This document shows, piece after piece, positions 44,462-53,996 of a stretch of 64,000 nt of DNA (positions within the stretch are counted from its first letter, which is position 1; the number at the start of each line of letters is the position of its first letter). Origin of the DNA: Streptomyces tsukubensis (lineage in GTDB: Bacteria; Actinomycetota; Actinomycetes; Streptomycetales; Streptomycetaceae); NCBI RefSeq assembly GCF_009296025.1, contig NZ_CP045178.1, positions 3,968,001 through 4,032,000 on the forward strand. The letters run 5' to 3'. The notes under the pieces are model-generated. The model was not told where the DNA came from, searched no databases, and saw nothing but the letters and a program-made list of their open reading frames with translations. The position numbers and the translations under genes are program-made.

Positions 44462-45933
44462 CGGCCCTCCTCCTCTCCGGAGTTGCCCGAACTCTCGTGT
44501 GAGTTGCCCGAACCCTCGCCGGTACTGCCCGGCCCCTCGCCTGCGGTACCCGGCCCCTCGCCGGAGTCCCCCGGCCCCTCGCCCGAGTCGCCCGGCGCCG
44601 CCCCGGAGTCGCCCGGCACGGTGGCGGCACCGGGGGTGGGCTCGGTGATCCGTACGCGCTCCGCGCGGTGGTGGTCGACCCCGAGGACGGTCAGCCGCCA
44701 GCCGTCCACCCGTACGGTGTCTCCGGGCTCGGGAATGCGCCCGAGCAGGGCCGCGAGCAGCCCCGCCACCGTCTCGTAGGGGCCGTCCTCGGCGCGCAGT
44801 CCGATCCTGGCGAGCTGGTCGATACGGAGGCCGCCGACCGCCTCCCAGGTGGCCCTGCCGTCCTCGTCGGGCCCGCCGGGCAGCAGGTCGTCGGTCTCCT
44901 CTGGGTCGTGTTCGTCGCGCACCTCGCCGACGACCTCCTCGACGATGTCCTCGACGGTGGCGACCCCCGCCGTACCGCCGTACTCGTCGATGACGACGGC
45001 CATCGTGTGTTCCGCCCGCATCCGTTCGAGCAGCCGGTCGGCGGGGAGCGTGTCGGGCACGAGCAGCGGCGGCGTGGCCAGCTGGGTGACGGGGGTGGCC
45101 GCCCGTACGGCGGGTTCGAGGGCCAGTACGTCCCTGATGTGGACGCTGCCGATCACGTCGTCCAGGTGGTCGCGGAAGACCGGGAAACGGGACAGCCCGG
45201 TGGCGTGTGTCAGGTTGGCCGCGTCGGCCGCTGTGGCGTGCGTCTCCAGAGCCTGTACGTCGACCCTGGGCGTCATCACGTTCTGCGCCGTCAGATCACT
45301 GAGGTGCAGCGTACGGATGAACAGCTCGGCAGAGTCCGCCTCTATGGCCCCCTCGTCGGCGGAGCGCCTGGCGAGCGCCACCAGTTCGTCGGGGCCGCGT
45401 ACCGAGGCCAGCTCCTCCGTCGGTTCCAGGCCGAAGCGGCGTACGAAACGGTTGGCGGTGCTGTTGAGGTGGTTGATGAACGGGCCGAAGACGGCGGAGA
45501 AGCGGCGGTGCGGCCCGGCGACGGCCTTCGCCACCGCCACGGGCCTCGCGATGGCCCAGTTCTTCGGGACCAGCTCCCCCACGACCATGAGGACGACCGT
45601 CGAGATCAGTACGCCGAGGACGGTGGCGACCGTGGAGGCGGCGCCGCCGAGCCCGACCGCCTCCAGTGGGCCGCGCAGCAGTATGCCGAGCGCGGGCTCC
45701 GCCAGCATGCCGATGACCAGCGAGGTGACGGTGATGCCGAGCTGAGCGCCGGAGAGCTGGAAGGTGAGCGTGCGCACCGCCGTGAGCGCGCTGTCCGCGC
45801 CGCGCTCGCCCGCCTCGGCGGCCCGCTCCAGATCCGAGCGTTCGACGGTCGTCAGCGAGAACTCCGCGGCGACGAAGAGGGCGCAGGCCAGAGTGAGGAC
45901 GAGGGCGATCACCAGATACAGGATCTCGGTCAC
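44458..45933 (-). CDS. CNNM/CorC-type membrane protein with transporter-associated domain
   Basis: 491 residues: DUF21 (about 1-195; F-V-A-A-E-F-S-L-T, G-E-L-V-P-K-N-W-A), CBS pair (about 210-340; M-T-P-R-V-D-V, V-I-D-E-Y-G-G-T-A-G-V-A), and a C-terminal CorC_HlyC domain (about 355-435). The last 50 residues are G-D-S-G-E-G-P repeats. It forms an operon and possibly a heterodimer with the shorter paralogue that follows. Confidence 0.93.
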   Translation of the reverse strand: MTEILYLVIALVLTLACALFVAAEFSLTTVERSDLERAAEAGERGADSALTAVRTLTFQLSGAQLGITVTSLVIGMLAEPALGILLRGPLEAVGLGGAASTVATVLGVLISTVVLMVVGELVPKNWAIARPVAVAKAVAGPHRRFSAVFGPFINHLNSTANRFVRRFGLEPTEELASVRGPDELVALARRSADEGAIEADSAELFIRTLHLSDLTAQNVMTPRVDVQALETHATAADAANLTHATGLSRFPVFRDHLDDVIGSVHIRDVLALEPAVRAATPVTQLATPPLLVPDTLPADRLLERMRAEHTMAVVIDEYGGTAGVATVEDIVEEVVGEVRDEHDPEETDDLLPGGPDEDGRATWEAVGGLRIDQLARIGLRAEDGPYETVAGLLAALLGRIPEPGDTVRVDGWRLTVLGVDHHRAERVRITEPTPGAATVPGDSGAAPGDSGEGPGDSGEGPGTAGEGPGSTGEGSGNSHESSGNSGEEEGR

Positions 45934-46282
45934 CGGGCCACCGCCCCGCCGCGCTTCACGCGTTGCGCGCGGCCTTCGGGGCGTACGGGGCGTACGGGGC
46001 GTACGGGGCGTACGGGGCGTACGGGGCCGCCGCGTGCCGGGCCGCCGCGTGCCGGGCCGCTCGCTGGGCTGCTTCCATGCCTGGGTGGCTCAGCCATCGC
46101 TGGTCCGTGTCTCCTTCGCGAACTGATGACGTTCGGTGTGCCCCTGTGCCCTGAGGTCCTGTGTTCCTGAGGTCCTGTGTTCCTGAGGTCCTGTGTTCCT
46201 GAGGGCCTCAGGTCCTGAAATCGAGGGCGGGGCGAGGGCGAGCCTACTTTTCTACACACCTGTAGAGCGTGTGGAGCGCGTT
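45934..46282. repeat. Repeat-filled intergenic region
   Basis: Five GCGTACGGG nonamers (45981-46025), then two 15-bp GCCGCCGCGTGCCGG units, then three 16-bp CTGAGGTCCTGTGTTC units (46151-46198). I see no gene. Confidence 0.85.
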
Positions 46283-46315
46283 CGGCCGGTCCGGGATGGT
46301 GTCCCGGACCGGCCG
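46283..46315 (-). terminator. Terminator downstream of alcohol dehydrogenase
   Basis: Perfect 14-bp stem (46283-46296 with 46302-46315), 5-base loop, about 40 bases after the minus-strand stop. Confidence 0.87.
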
Positions 46316-46353
46316 TGTGCCCGTTGTTCGCGGGATCGCACCCGCCTCCGGCT

Positions 46354-47409
46354 TCAGGAACCGTTGGGCAGGATGACCGCGCGCCCGCGGATCTTCCCGT
46401 CGTGCAGCCGTTCGTACGCCTTCGGTGCCTCGTCGATGCCGTACGTCTCGACCTGCACGTCGACCACGCCGCTGTGTGCCAGGTCGAGCACCTCGCCCAG
46501 CTCGCTCCTGCTGCCCCAGTAGGGCGCCGTGACCGATGTCTCGTACGGAGTGACGCCGAACCCCACGGCCAGCGTGCCGCCCCCGATGCCGACGATGGTG
46601 ACATCGCCCTCCGCCGCCGCGCAGGCGCCCGCCGTCTTCACCGTCGGGGGCGCTCCCACGAAGTCGAAGACGGCCGCCGCGCCCAGGCCTCCGGTGAGCC
46701 GGCGGACCTTGTCGGCGGAGTCCTTGTCCGAAAGGAGCGCCTCGTGGGCGCCCACCTCGCGGGCCAGGTCCAGCTTGTCCTCGCTCACGTCGAGGGCGAC
46801 GACCCGCGCGGACGACAGGGCCCGCAGCAACTGGATGGCGACGTGGCCGAGGCCGCCCGTACCGATCACGACGGCCGTGCTGCCCGGGGTCAGCTTCGGG
46901 AGGGACCGCTTGATCGCGTGGTACGGCGTGAGTCCCGCGTCCGTCAACGGCACCGTCTTGACCGGGTCGAGGCCCCGCAGCGGCGTGAGGTGGCGGGGAC
47001 TGTCCACGATCATGTACTCGGCCATGGCACCGGGGGCGCCGAGGCCGGGCGGGAAGATGCCGAGTTCGTCGGCGCGCAGGCACAGGTTCTCCTTGCCCTC
47101 GGCGCACTTGGCACAGTTGCCGCAGCCCCAGGGGCCGTAGACGGCCACGTCGTCGCCGATCTCGACCGTCGCGACGCCGTCGCCGAGCGCGGCGACCGTG
47201 CCGACGCCCTCGTGCCCGAGGGTGAGCGGCAAGGGGAAACCCAACTGCTCCTTGGACCAGCTCATCACCGCGATGTCGGAGTGGCACACCCCCGCCGCGG
47301 TCACCTTCAGCAGCACCTCACCGGGGCCGGGCGCGGGCACCGGAACCTCCACGACCTCGGGTGCCGCCCCTACCTCGCGATACTGGACCGCCTTCATCGT
47401 CTCCGCCAT
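46354..47409 (-). CDS. Zinc-dependent alcohol dehydrogenase (AdhP-like)
   Basis: 351 residues of the medium-chain family. Catalytic zinc ligands are in V-C-H-S-D and G-H-E-G-V-G; structural zinc ligands in C-A-K-C-A-E-G-K-E-N-L-C; NAD binding G-T-G-G-L-G-H-V-A. It oxidises primary alcohols or reduces aldehydes with NAD(H). GGAAGGGAG precedes the ATG at 47409. It has no operon partner. Confidence 0.93.
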   Translation of the reverse strand: MAETMKAVQYREVGAAPEVVEVPVPAPGPGEVLLKVTAAGVCHSDIAVMSWSKEQLGFPLPLTLGHEGVGTVAALGDGVATVEIGDDVAVYGPWGCGNCAKCAEGKENLCLRADELGIFPPGLGAPGAMAEYMIVDSPRHLTPLRGLDPVKTVPLTDAGLTPYHAIKRSLPKLTPGSTAVVIGTGGLGHVAIQLLRALSSARVVALDVSEDKLDLAREVGAHEALLSDKDSADKVRRLTGGLGAAAVFDFVGAPPTVKTAGACAAAEGDVTIVGIGGGTLAVGFGVTPYETSVTAPYWGSRSELGEVLDLAHSGVVDVQVETYGIDEAPKAYERLHDGKIRGRAVILPNGS

Positions 47410-47434
47410 GTCCCTGACTCCCTTCCGTCCTGTA

Positions 47435-47510
47435 CTTCGGTCCCTGTGCTTCGGTCCCTGTGCTTCGGTCCCGATATCTCGGGTCCCGATACCTCGGTCC
47501 CTGTACTTCC
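47435..47510. repeat. TTCGGTCCCTGTGC repeats upstream of alcohol dehydrogenase
   Basis: Four imperfect 15-bp units in the 5' leader of the alcohol dehydrogenase gene. Confidence 0.8.
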
Positions 47511-47674
47511 GGCTCCGCATGTCCCCCCGCCCCCTCCATGGGACACGAGGGCAGGGGGGTCGCGGCAGAGGCGGCGGCCACCGGTTGGCCTGCCGTTGGA
47601 CCCGGCCGCGCGAGCCGGTGTCCCCGTTCGCGCGGCCGAGGGTCGGGCAGGACCGCTCCTCACGGCGGGCCGGT

Positions 47675-49048
47675 TCATGACAGGCCCCGACCGTCGGCAC
47701 GTCCGTCGGCACGCCCGTCGGCACGCCCGTCGGCACGCCCGTCGGCACGCCCGTCGGCACGCCCGTCGGTCCTGCGGACCGCGAGCGCCGTCGTATCGTC
47801 CGTGAGTTTCCCCGCGGAGTGGCGCTGCGTGTCGTCCCCCACCCGCGCCACCAGCCGCCCAGGCACCACGACCGACGGATCGCGCACCACGGCCGCGGCC
47901 AGCCGCTCGCGCAACGGATAGAAGACTCCGGCCTTGTCGCGCGCCTCCGTCACCCCGTCGGAGACCAGCAGCAGCGTCTCGTCGACGTCGAGCGACAGCC
48001 GCGCGACCCTCGGCACCGCGGTGGGGTACAGCTCGCCGAGGCCGAGCGGCAGCAGTGTCTCCCCCGCCAGTTCGCGTACGCCCCGAGGACCGACGGCCAG
48101 CGGCGGCTCGTGGCCGAAGTAGACCAACTCCAGCATGTCCGGCTCCGCCGCGCCCTCGGGCGGGAACCCCACGACGACAGCGGTCGCGAACCGGTCGCTC
48201 TCATCTCGGCCCATGGCGGTCCCGTACTCCTGATAGCGCCGCATACGTGTCTCAAGGCGTTCTGCCACCACCGCGAGGTCCCGCTCGTGATAGCCCCATT
48301 CGCGGAAACTGCCGAGCAGCGCCGCCGCGGCCGTCACGGCGCCGAGCCCCTTCCCCTGGACGTCCCCGACGATCACCCGTGTCCCGTACGGGGACGGCTG
48401 GATGTCGTAGAAATCGCCGCCGACCCGCGCTTCGGTGTCCGCGGCGAGGTAGAGGGCCGCGTGTTCGAGCCCTGCCCAGCTCGGGGGCAGTGGGCGGAGC
48501 ACGGTGTTACGGGTGGTCTCCACGACGTCCCGCATGTGGAGCGTGGTCCGCTGCTCCCTGATCCTGATGGCGCAGGCGGCCGTCGCGAGGACACCGCCGG
48601 TCGCGACCAGGATCAGGTCGGGCAGGCCGCTGCGGTACTCGTAGGGCCAGATCCTGTCGTTCAGCAGATACATCGCCACACTCAGCGCCGCGAACAGCGC
48701 GGTCGCCCTGACACCGCAGACCGCGGCGGAGACACCGGGCACCACCACGATCCACGAGATGATCCGGAACTCGCCCGAGGTGTTCCAGTCGACGACCGAG
48801 ATGATCAGCAGCAGGATCAGCGGAATCACCCAGAAAGCACCACGGCTGCCGGGCGTCCCGGCCGTACCGCGGGGAGCACCGAGGACCGAGGCCCGATCTC
48901 GCCACGCCCTCCTGCCCGTCCTGCCCGTCCTGCCCGAACCGTCCGGGACCCCACCGGAACCGTCCGGGGCGCCTCCGGGATCGTCCGGGGCGCCACCGGG
49001 GTCGTCCGGGGCGCCTCCGGTGTTGTCCGGGGCTTCGCCGGGTTTCAC
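47675..49048 (-). CDS. Membrane SpoIIE-type (PP2C) phosphatase
   Basis: 457 residues if the GTG at 49048 is used; the frame is open further up, so the start is uncertain. The N-terminus has G-A-P-D-D-P-G repeats, then four membrane helices (about 70-170), and the PP2C domain (about 215-430; G-G-D-F-Y-D, V-I-G-D-V-Q-G-K-G, L-L-V-S-D-G-V-T-E). The last 30 residues are D-G-R-A tetrapeptides encoded by a GTCGGCACGCCC 12-mer at about 47691-47769. Confidence 0.85.
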   Translation of the reverse strand: MKPGEAPDNTGGAPDDPGGAPDDPGGAPDGSGGVPDGSGRTGRTGRRAWRDRASVLGAPRGTAGTPGSRGAFWVIPLILLLIISVVDWNTSGEFRIISWIVVVPGVSAAVCGVRATALFAALSVAMYLLNDRIWPYEYRSGLPDLILVATGGVLATAACAIRIREQRTTLHMRDVVETTRNTVLRPLPPSWAGLEHAALYLAADTEARVGGDFYDIQPSPYGTRVIVGDVQGKGLGAVTAAAALLGSFREWGYHERDLAVVAERLETRMRRYQEYGTAMGRDESDRFATAVVVGFPPEGAAEPDMLELVYFGHEPPLAVGPRGVRELAGETLLPLGLGELYPTAVPRVARLSLDVDETLLLVSDGVTEARDKAGVFYPLRERLAAAVVRDPSVVVPGRLVARVGDDTQRHSAGKLTDDTTALAVRRTDGRADGRADGRADGRADGRADGRADGRGLS

Positions 49049-49265
49049 CGCTTCAGCCAAACATGGCCCCCGGGGCACCGCATCCGCACATCCGGCCCTG
49101 TGACGTGCCCTGCCGCAGTCCCGCCGAGGTCCCGCCGTGCCTTGCCGTGCCTTGCCGCGCCCGCTCCCGAGGGGCTCGGCGCCCCGTCCGAGTTGCCGGT
49201 GGGACCCCGGCGGTGTGGTCTGGATGGTGCGGGGCGAGGCAGTGACCAGGAGAGGAGAGTCCGCG

Positions 49266-50090
49266 ATGGCACACACGGCGCCTGTACCCGGAGCGGGGCT
49301 GGGCCGCCCCGCCGGACACCACCCGGGGCACCGCTCAGCACACCGAGCGGGCGCGGGGCACGAAGAGGGCAGCACGTCCATGGCCCGGATGTTCGGGGGC
49401 CCGATGGTCCTCACCGTCGTCTACGGCTTCTGGGCGGCCAACATCCAGCGCGACGCGGGTGCGGTCACCGGCTGGAACGCCGTCTTCGGCGTCGTCTCGG
49501 GCGTCCTCGTGGGCCTGGTCTACCTCGTCGTACGCGAGATGGCACCCGCGCTGCCACGCGGCCGGCGCGCCCTGCTCTGGGCGGCCTTCATCGGGGTCGC
49601 CTTCGGCTTCATCTACAGCCTTACGGGCGCGACCATCCTGCGCTGCGTGATCATGGCGCTCGCGGTCACCGTGCCCACGTTCCTCGCCTTCTTCTACCGC
49701 TTCTTCACGGAGGAGGTCCCCGACCACGCGCCGGTGAGCCCCCGCGAACCGCTGACAGCGGGCACGGAATCAGCCATGGGAGCCTTGGGAACCACGGGCA
49801 CGGGCACGGGCACCACGGGCACCACGGGCACCATGGGGACATCCCCTTCTTCCGCCGGTCGTGTGGACGACCCGCTGGCCGTCGGCCGCGCGTCCGCCCC
49901 TCCGGGCGCGGGCCGCGCGGCCGCCCCTGACCCGGTACGTACGGGGGAGGCGGCACCTTCGTCGGCCGAAGTCTCCCGTCTCCACCGGCGCCTCCCCGGG
50001 GCCAAGGCGGAGGGTTCCTCCCCGTCCCACGGAATCTCGGCGCGGCTGGCCGCGCGTCGCCGTCGGGGTTCTGGCACCAAGGACGTATGA
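49266..50090 (+). CDS. Membrane protein of unknown function
   Basis: 274 residues. A His/Ala/Gly-rich N-terminus of 38 residues precedes about four membrane helices (about 45-150). A Thr/Gly repeat and a long basic tail follow. GGAGAG precedes the ATG at 49266; another ATG at 49380 (M-A-R-M-F-G-G-P) starts at the conserved-looking part. Function unknown. Confidence 0.72.
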   Translation: MAHTAPVPGAGLGRPAGHHPGHRSAHRAGAGHEEGSTSMARMFGGPMVLTVVYGFWAANIQRDAGAVTGWNAVFGVVSGVLVGLVYLVVREMAPALPRGRRALLWAAFIGVAFGFIYSLTGATILRCVIMALAVTVPTFLAFFYRFFTEEVPDHAPVSPREPLTAGTESAMGALGTTGTGTGTTGTTGTMGTSPSSAGRVDDPLAVGRASAPPGAGRAAAPDPVRTGEAAPSSAEVSRLHRRLPGAKAEGSSPSHGISARLAARRRRGSGTKDV

Positions 50091-50597
50091 CATCGGGGAG
50101 CGGCCCGGGTGTCCGGCGGTGAGCGCCCGGACGTCGGCGGGCAGCGGGACGACGGGCCCCACGCACGGGCCGGCCGGACCGACTCGGCCGGTACCGAGGA
50201 CGCGGCCACGGAGCGCGTGACGGCTCTCCGCGGTCGCGTCCGCACCGGCGGGGGGGCGCCCCGCACGCCGGGAGGCTGTCCGCACGCCGGGCGGCGAGAG
50301 GTTGTCCGTACGGCGGAGGTCCGCGTCCGTACGGCGGGGAGGGCGGCGCGGCAGTACATGGCGGAGGGAGCCGGGCCGCTGGGGCCGAGCGGAGGGGGCG
50401 GGCGCAGGGGCCGGGGAGCGGCACGGGCCGGGCACGGGGACGGAACCGCAGGTGGGAACGGGAGTACTAGCACCAGCGATCAGGTGTCGCAGCTTGTGTG
50501 ACGGCCCTCTTCATGGGGTACTCGGGCGATCACCCGGACGCGGGCGGCCGACTCGCGGCCGGTGTCGGTTCGGCATTGCCTGGGGAAGGTGCGAGGC
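50091..50597. other. Gene-poor region
   Basis: About 505 bases. A 130-codon frame at 50109-50501 (+) encodes only Gly/Arg/Ala low complexity and has no ribosome site, so I do not call it a gene. CCGGGAGG and TCCGTAC repeats occur near 50270-50340. Confidence 0.5.
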
Positions 50598-52928
50598 GTG
50601 CGGAAGTTCCTGTCGGCGGTACTGATCGTGGTGGCGTGCGTCCTCGTACCGGCCGGCTGTCTCTCCGTCTGGGCCAAGTACGAGATCGGCGACACGGACA
50701 GGTTCGTCGCGGCGACGGCTCCGCTGGCCGAGAACGACGATGTGCGCGGCGCGGTCGCCGACGCCGTCACGGGCGGGGTGATGACGCAGGTCGACGGCGG
50801 CCCGCTCGACGCCTCGCTCCGCTCCTTCGTGCACGCGGCGGCGGAGTCCTTCACGGGCAGTCCCCCGTTCAAGGCCGCGTGGGACGCCGCTGTCCGGGGG
50901 GCACACGGGGTCGTCGAGGACGCGCTCGCCTCCGACCAGGGCAGGGACATCAGCGTCGACCTCGGCCCCGTGACGGAACAGGTCAAGAGCCAGCTGGTCG
51001 ACCACGGTGTGGCGCTGGCCGACCGTATCCCGGTGAACCACACGGAGATCACCTTCGTGGAGTCGAAGGAACTGGGGACGGTACGCAAGGTCTTCCGCGC
51101 CTTCCAGCGCGCGGGCCCCTGGCCCGCCGTGGCCGCCGTGGTCCTCGCCGCAGGTGGCATCGGACTCGCCCGCCGCCGTCGCGGGACGCTGATGCTCACC
51201 GCTCTCGGTTTCGCGCTGGGCGGCGCGGCCCTGCGCGTCCTGGTCGCGGTGGCCCGTGGCCTCACCATGGACAGCCTGCCCTCGGACGTCTCGCGCCCGG
51301 CAGCGGGCGCGGGCTACGACGCCCTGACCGCGACGCTGCGGACGGCGTCCTGGTCCCTCGTCATCGGCGGGGTGGCCCTGGCCCTGATCACTTGGCTCAG
51401 CGGAGTGGCGTGGCACCGTTTCGGCGGCGGTAGGGACACCCGCACCGACAAGGGCAGCGGCAGCGGCTCCGGCACAGGCGGCGGCTCCGGCAGGATGGGA
51501 GGACGGTCAGCGAACGCTCTTCTTCGCGGCGTCCTTCTGCGCGTCCTCTTTCGGGTCCAGGCCCGCGAGAGTACGAAGCAGGTTGACGTTCTGGAACACA
51601 TCACCCAGCACGACGGGCCCGTCATCATCCCCGCTGCGGCCACCGCCACGGCCGGGCGCAGGAATCGACACACGCGCCGAACGCGCCGGAGAGGCCGAAG
51701 ACGCCGGGCGGAACGTGGCGGGCACCGAGGCGGCAGAAGCGACAGCGGCAACAGAGCCCGCGCCGACGCCACGGCCACCCCCCTCCTCACCCTCCCCCTC
51801 GTCGACCTCGTTTTCGTCCTCGCCCTCGTCCATGAACTGGGCACATTCGTCGCAGAGGCCGTCGGTGAGCGGGACGACGTTGCCGGGGGTCTCGCAGTCG
51901 AAACAGATCTCCATCGCGTCAAGCACGGTCTCGCGGAATTCGGCGGGCTTGGGGGGCATCAGACTCTCCAGTCGTTTACCGGCCAGGGAGACCGGGGAAT
52001 GCACCACAGAGGGCAACTTGTCGGTCAACGCCCTCGTCAGACGCGCACCGCTCGCCCCCCGGGCCAAAAACTCAGCAGCGACAGGCGCCAGGAACACACA
52101 GTCCTCGTGCGACAACACCATCCGGGAATCAGCACCCCCCAACCGCGCCAGCACCTGATACCCCTCCGACGCCTCCACAGCCCCCTCAACAGCCGCAACA
52201 GCAACCGGAGCCGGAGCCGGTGTCGGGGCCGGAGCCGGAGCCGGGGCCGGAGCCGGAGCTGCGACCGGCCCCACCGCACCCGGCGCGCCCGCCGCATCCA
52301 CCGCACCCGCCGCGCCCGCCACATCCGCCGTGCCCGCCGCATCCGTCGCGTCGTCGGTCTCATACCTCATCACGTCGACCTCGACGCCCTTGATGCTGTG
52401 CACGAACGCCGTCCACCAGACGGCACCACGAGCCGTACGGGAAAAGTAGGTACGGGTCACCCAGCGCCGGGAGCCGTCCGCGACGGTGAGATGCTCACGC
52501 ACCAGCCGCAGATACCCGGCCTGGGTCAGCAACTTCAACGACGACCGGCACGCCTGCTGCCCGTACCCCGCAAGATGCTTGGCCAACGCCTTGTAACCAA
52601 TGGCCGCACCCGTGGGAAGCCGGTCAATGTACGAGGCGACAGCCGCCTCCCGCACCCCCAACGACCCGAAGTCACCCTCCGCACGCGGCTCCTGGCCCGG
52701 CGCGTTGCGCTTCCCGTACCCCGGCTTGGCCTGGGGGTGTGCGGCAACCGAAGCACCCGCACTAAAGTTGGCATCAGCCATGAATCGTCGTTCCTTAAGA
52801 CGTGGGTCGGTTCGTGGCTCGACCCCGGGGTGCTGATAACACCGCCGGGGTCACCTACGTCTGCTGCGGGATGTCTGCTGCGAGATGTCTGCTGTGAGCC
52901 GTCTGTGCGATCTGTCTGCTTGAGGTGA
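50598..52928 (+). CDS. Membrane protein lacking its own stop near the domain end
   Basis: From the GTG at 50598 (GGGGAAGG 8 bases upstream), the recognisable protein is about 290 residues. It has an N-terminal helix, an extracellular part (D-T-D-R-F-V-A-A-T-A-P-L), two to three helices and a Gly/Ser tail to about 51500. The frame then runs on to 52928, antisense across the whole winged-helix gene, encoding Arg-rich shadow sequence. Either the original stop was lost or the boundary has been rearranged. The functional end is probably near 51500. Confidence 0.65.
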   Translation: MRKFLSAVLIVVACVLVPAGCLSVWAKYEIGDTDRFVAATAPLAENDDVRGAVADAVTGGVMTQVDGGPLDASLRSFVHAAAESFTGSPPFKAAWDAAVRGAHGVVEDALASDQGRDISVDLGPVTEQVKSQLVDHGVALADRIPVNHTEITFVESKELGTVRKVFRAFQRAGPWPAVAAVVLAAGGIGLARRRRGTLMLTALGFALGGAALRVLVAVARGLTMDSLPSDVSRPAAGAGYDALTATLRTASWSLVIGGVALALITWLSGVAWHRFGGGRDTRTDKGSGSGSGTGGGSGRMGGRSANALLRGVLLRVLFRVQARESTKQVDVLEHITQHDGPVIIPAAATATAGRRNRHTRRTRRRGRRRRAERGGHRGGRSDSGNRARADATATPLLTLPLVDLVFVLALVHELGTFVAEAVGERDDVAGGLAVETDLHRVKHGLAEFGGLGGHQTLQSFTGQGDRGMHHRGQLVGQRPRQTRTARPPGQKLSSDRRQEHTVLVRQHHPGISTPQPRQHLIPLRRLHSPLNSRNSNRSRSRCRGRSRSRGRSRSCDRPHRTRRARRIHRTRRARHIRRARRIRRVVGLIPHHVDLDALDAVHERRPPDGTTSRTGKVGTGHPAPGAVRDGEMLTHQPQIPGLGQQLQRRPARLLPVPRKMLGQRLVTNGRTRGKPVNVRGDSRLPHPQRPEVTLRTRLLARRVALPVPRLGLGVCGNRSTRTKVGISHESSFLKTWVGSWLDPGVLITPPGSPTSAAGCLLRDVCCEPSVRSVCLR
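51507..52781 (-). CDS. Winged-helix regulatory protein
   Basis: 424 residues. The N-terminal winged helix (about 45-140; A-A-I-G-Y-K-A-L-A-K-H-L-A-G-Y-G, L-T-Q-A-G-Y-L-R-L-V-R) is followed by a Pro/Ala linker and a second domain, then C-F-D-C-E...C-D-E-C as a four-Cys zinc-like cluster (about 305-325). The end is acidic and Gly rich. AAGGAACG precedes the ATG. It resembles replication-like or plasmid-like winged-helix proteins of Streptomyces, but I cannot name the family. Confidence 0.82.
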   Translation of the reverse strand: MADANFSAGASVAAHPQAKPGYGKRNAPGQEPRAEGDFGSLGVREAAVASYIDRLPTGAAIGYKALAKHLAGYGQQACRSSLKLLTQAGYLRLVREHLTVADGSRRWVTRTYFSRTARGAVWWTAFVHSIKGVEVDVMRYETDDATDAAGTADVAGAAGAVDAAGAPGAVGPVAAPAPAPAPAPAPTPAPAPVAVAAVEGAVEASEGYQVLARLGGADSRMVLSHEDCVFLAPVAAEFLARGASGARLTRALTDKLPSVVHSPVSLAGKRLESLMPPKPAEFRETVLDAMEICFDCETPGNVVPLTDGLCDECAQFMDEGEDENEVDEGEGEEGGGRGVGAGSVAAVASAASVPATFRPASSASPARSARVSIPAPGRGGGRSGDDDGPVVLGDVFQNVNLLRTLAGLDPKEDAQKDAAKKSVR

Positions 52929-53239
52929 ACCTAGGGCGCGGACACACTCCGCCGCAACTCGACCACAGAACGTCATCCCACCGAGTGGGGGCGGCACTTG
53001 TGGGGGTGTTCGTCAGTATCAGGTATGGGTTGGTTTGGTTTTTCACCACCAAACCAACCCCAACCACCAAACCGGTTCGGTAAAGAGCTCGAAGCCCGAA
53101 GCCCGAAGCCCGAAGCCCGACGCCCGAAGCCCGAGGCTCAGAACCGGCCGCCGATGGACGAGCGTCCGACCGAGACGCCTGCCGGAGACAGCAGACACAT
53201 CGACGTGGCCACGCAGTCAGGAACTCACCGCGTCTACGA
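52782..53239. other. Intergenic region with GATGTCTGCTG repeats and a hairpin
   Basis: About 460 bases. It contains TGTCTGCTG copies (52858-52920) and GAAGCCCGAAGCCC repeats (53090-53140), as well as the hairpin at 53027-53060. No gene recognised; GC drops near 53000. Confidence 0.55.
53027..53060. promoter_or_regulatory. Perfect 12-bp inverted repeat
   Basis: GGGTTGGTTTGG pairs with CCAAACCAACCC around a 10-base loop (TTTTTCACCA). It is A/T richer than its surroundings and lies between the three-gene operon end and the winged-helix gene promoter. Terminator or operator. Confidence 0.6.
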
Positions 53240-53977
53240 TCAAGATCGTCCGCCGTAGCGCATCTCGATCTCCTTCTTCACCGCGCGCGCGACCGCGAAC
53301 TCGCTCTCACCACTTTGTAGTTTCTCTCTGCGGTTTTCTTCCCCAAGGAAGGAATCAAAGGCCGACTCGGCCTCGACTATCACCTTGTCTGCGGCACTCC
53401 CCTGCTGATCGCAACAGGCTTCAACCCAGTCAGTCTGCAATTGGATCTCACGCTCAACCGGCCGCATACTCATCCGCAGATCCCCAAGCGGAATGACAGC
53501 GCGCGAGAAGTGGTGAAAGGCGCGCTGGAGCAGATGGAGCCGTCCTTCTGCGCTGAGGGTGGAGACCCGGCGATCGCGCGCAAGAGAAGTCGAGGGAACC
53601 GTCGCCATCTTCATGAACTCAGCGACATGAGTACCGCAGCCCACGTTGTACATGTCTGGAAGTGGCATGACAGCAAAGGACTTTGCCCAGTGCTTCTCCC
53701 AAGAGGCCGGGCCGGTCAGCACTTTCTTGGGCGATTTGACCTGCACACCGATCACGGTCACTTCAGGTGCCAACTGAGCGCCCTTGCGCATCGTGCATGG
53801 ATGCAGGAAGAGCATCGCGTGGTCGTAGTCAGGGAGGCCTGGTAGGTCCACGTGCGAGAAGACGTCCCCTTGATGATAGGGAAGGAACCGAGGCGGGGCC
53901 TCCTCGTCCGCTCCGAGGACACCCCTGTACTCGTACAACTGGTCAGTACCAGGAACGGGGTTGAGCTGCGCACCCAT
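53240..53977 (-). CDS. Hypothetical protein, third gene of the TIGR04255-type operon
   Basis: 245 residues. I recognise no fold. Distinctive features are Q-G-D-V-F-S-H-V-D-L-P near residue 38, followed by A-M-L-F-L-H-P-C-T-M-R-K-G-A-Q-L, a His-Pro-Cys patch that could be catalytic. The C-terminal half is helical with a conserved-looking H-H-F-S-R-A. GAGAGG precedes the ATG at 53977, and 19 bases separate it from the upstream gene. It has no membrane or signal sequence, so it is cytoplasmic. Confidence 0.75.
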   Translation of the reverse strand: MGAQLNPVPGTDQLYEYRGVLGADEEAPPRFLPYHQGDVFSHVDLPGLPDYDHAMLFLHPCTMRKGAQLAPEVTVIGVQVKSPKKVLTGPASWEKHWAKSFAVMPLPDMYNVGCGTHVAEFMKMATVPSTSLARDRRVSTLSAEGRLHLLQRAFHHFSRAVIPLGDLRMSMRPVEREIQLQTDWVEACCDQQGSAADKVIVEAESAFDSFLGEENRREKLQSGESEFAVARAVKKEIEMRYGGRS

Positions 53978-53996
53978 ACGGGCCTCTCCGTCTGCG

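Noticed and set aside
50109..50501. Small gene between two membrane protein genes
   Set aside because: Low-complexity Gly/Arg/Ala, no ribosome site and no recognisable domain.
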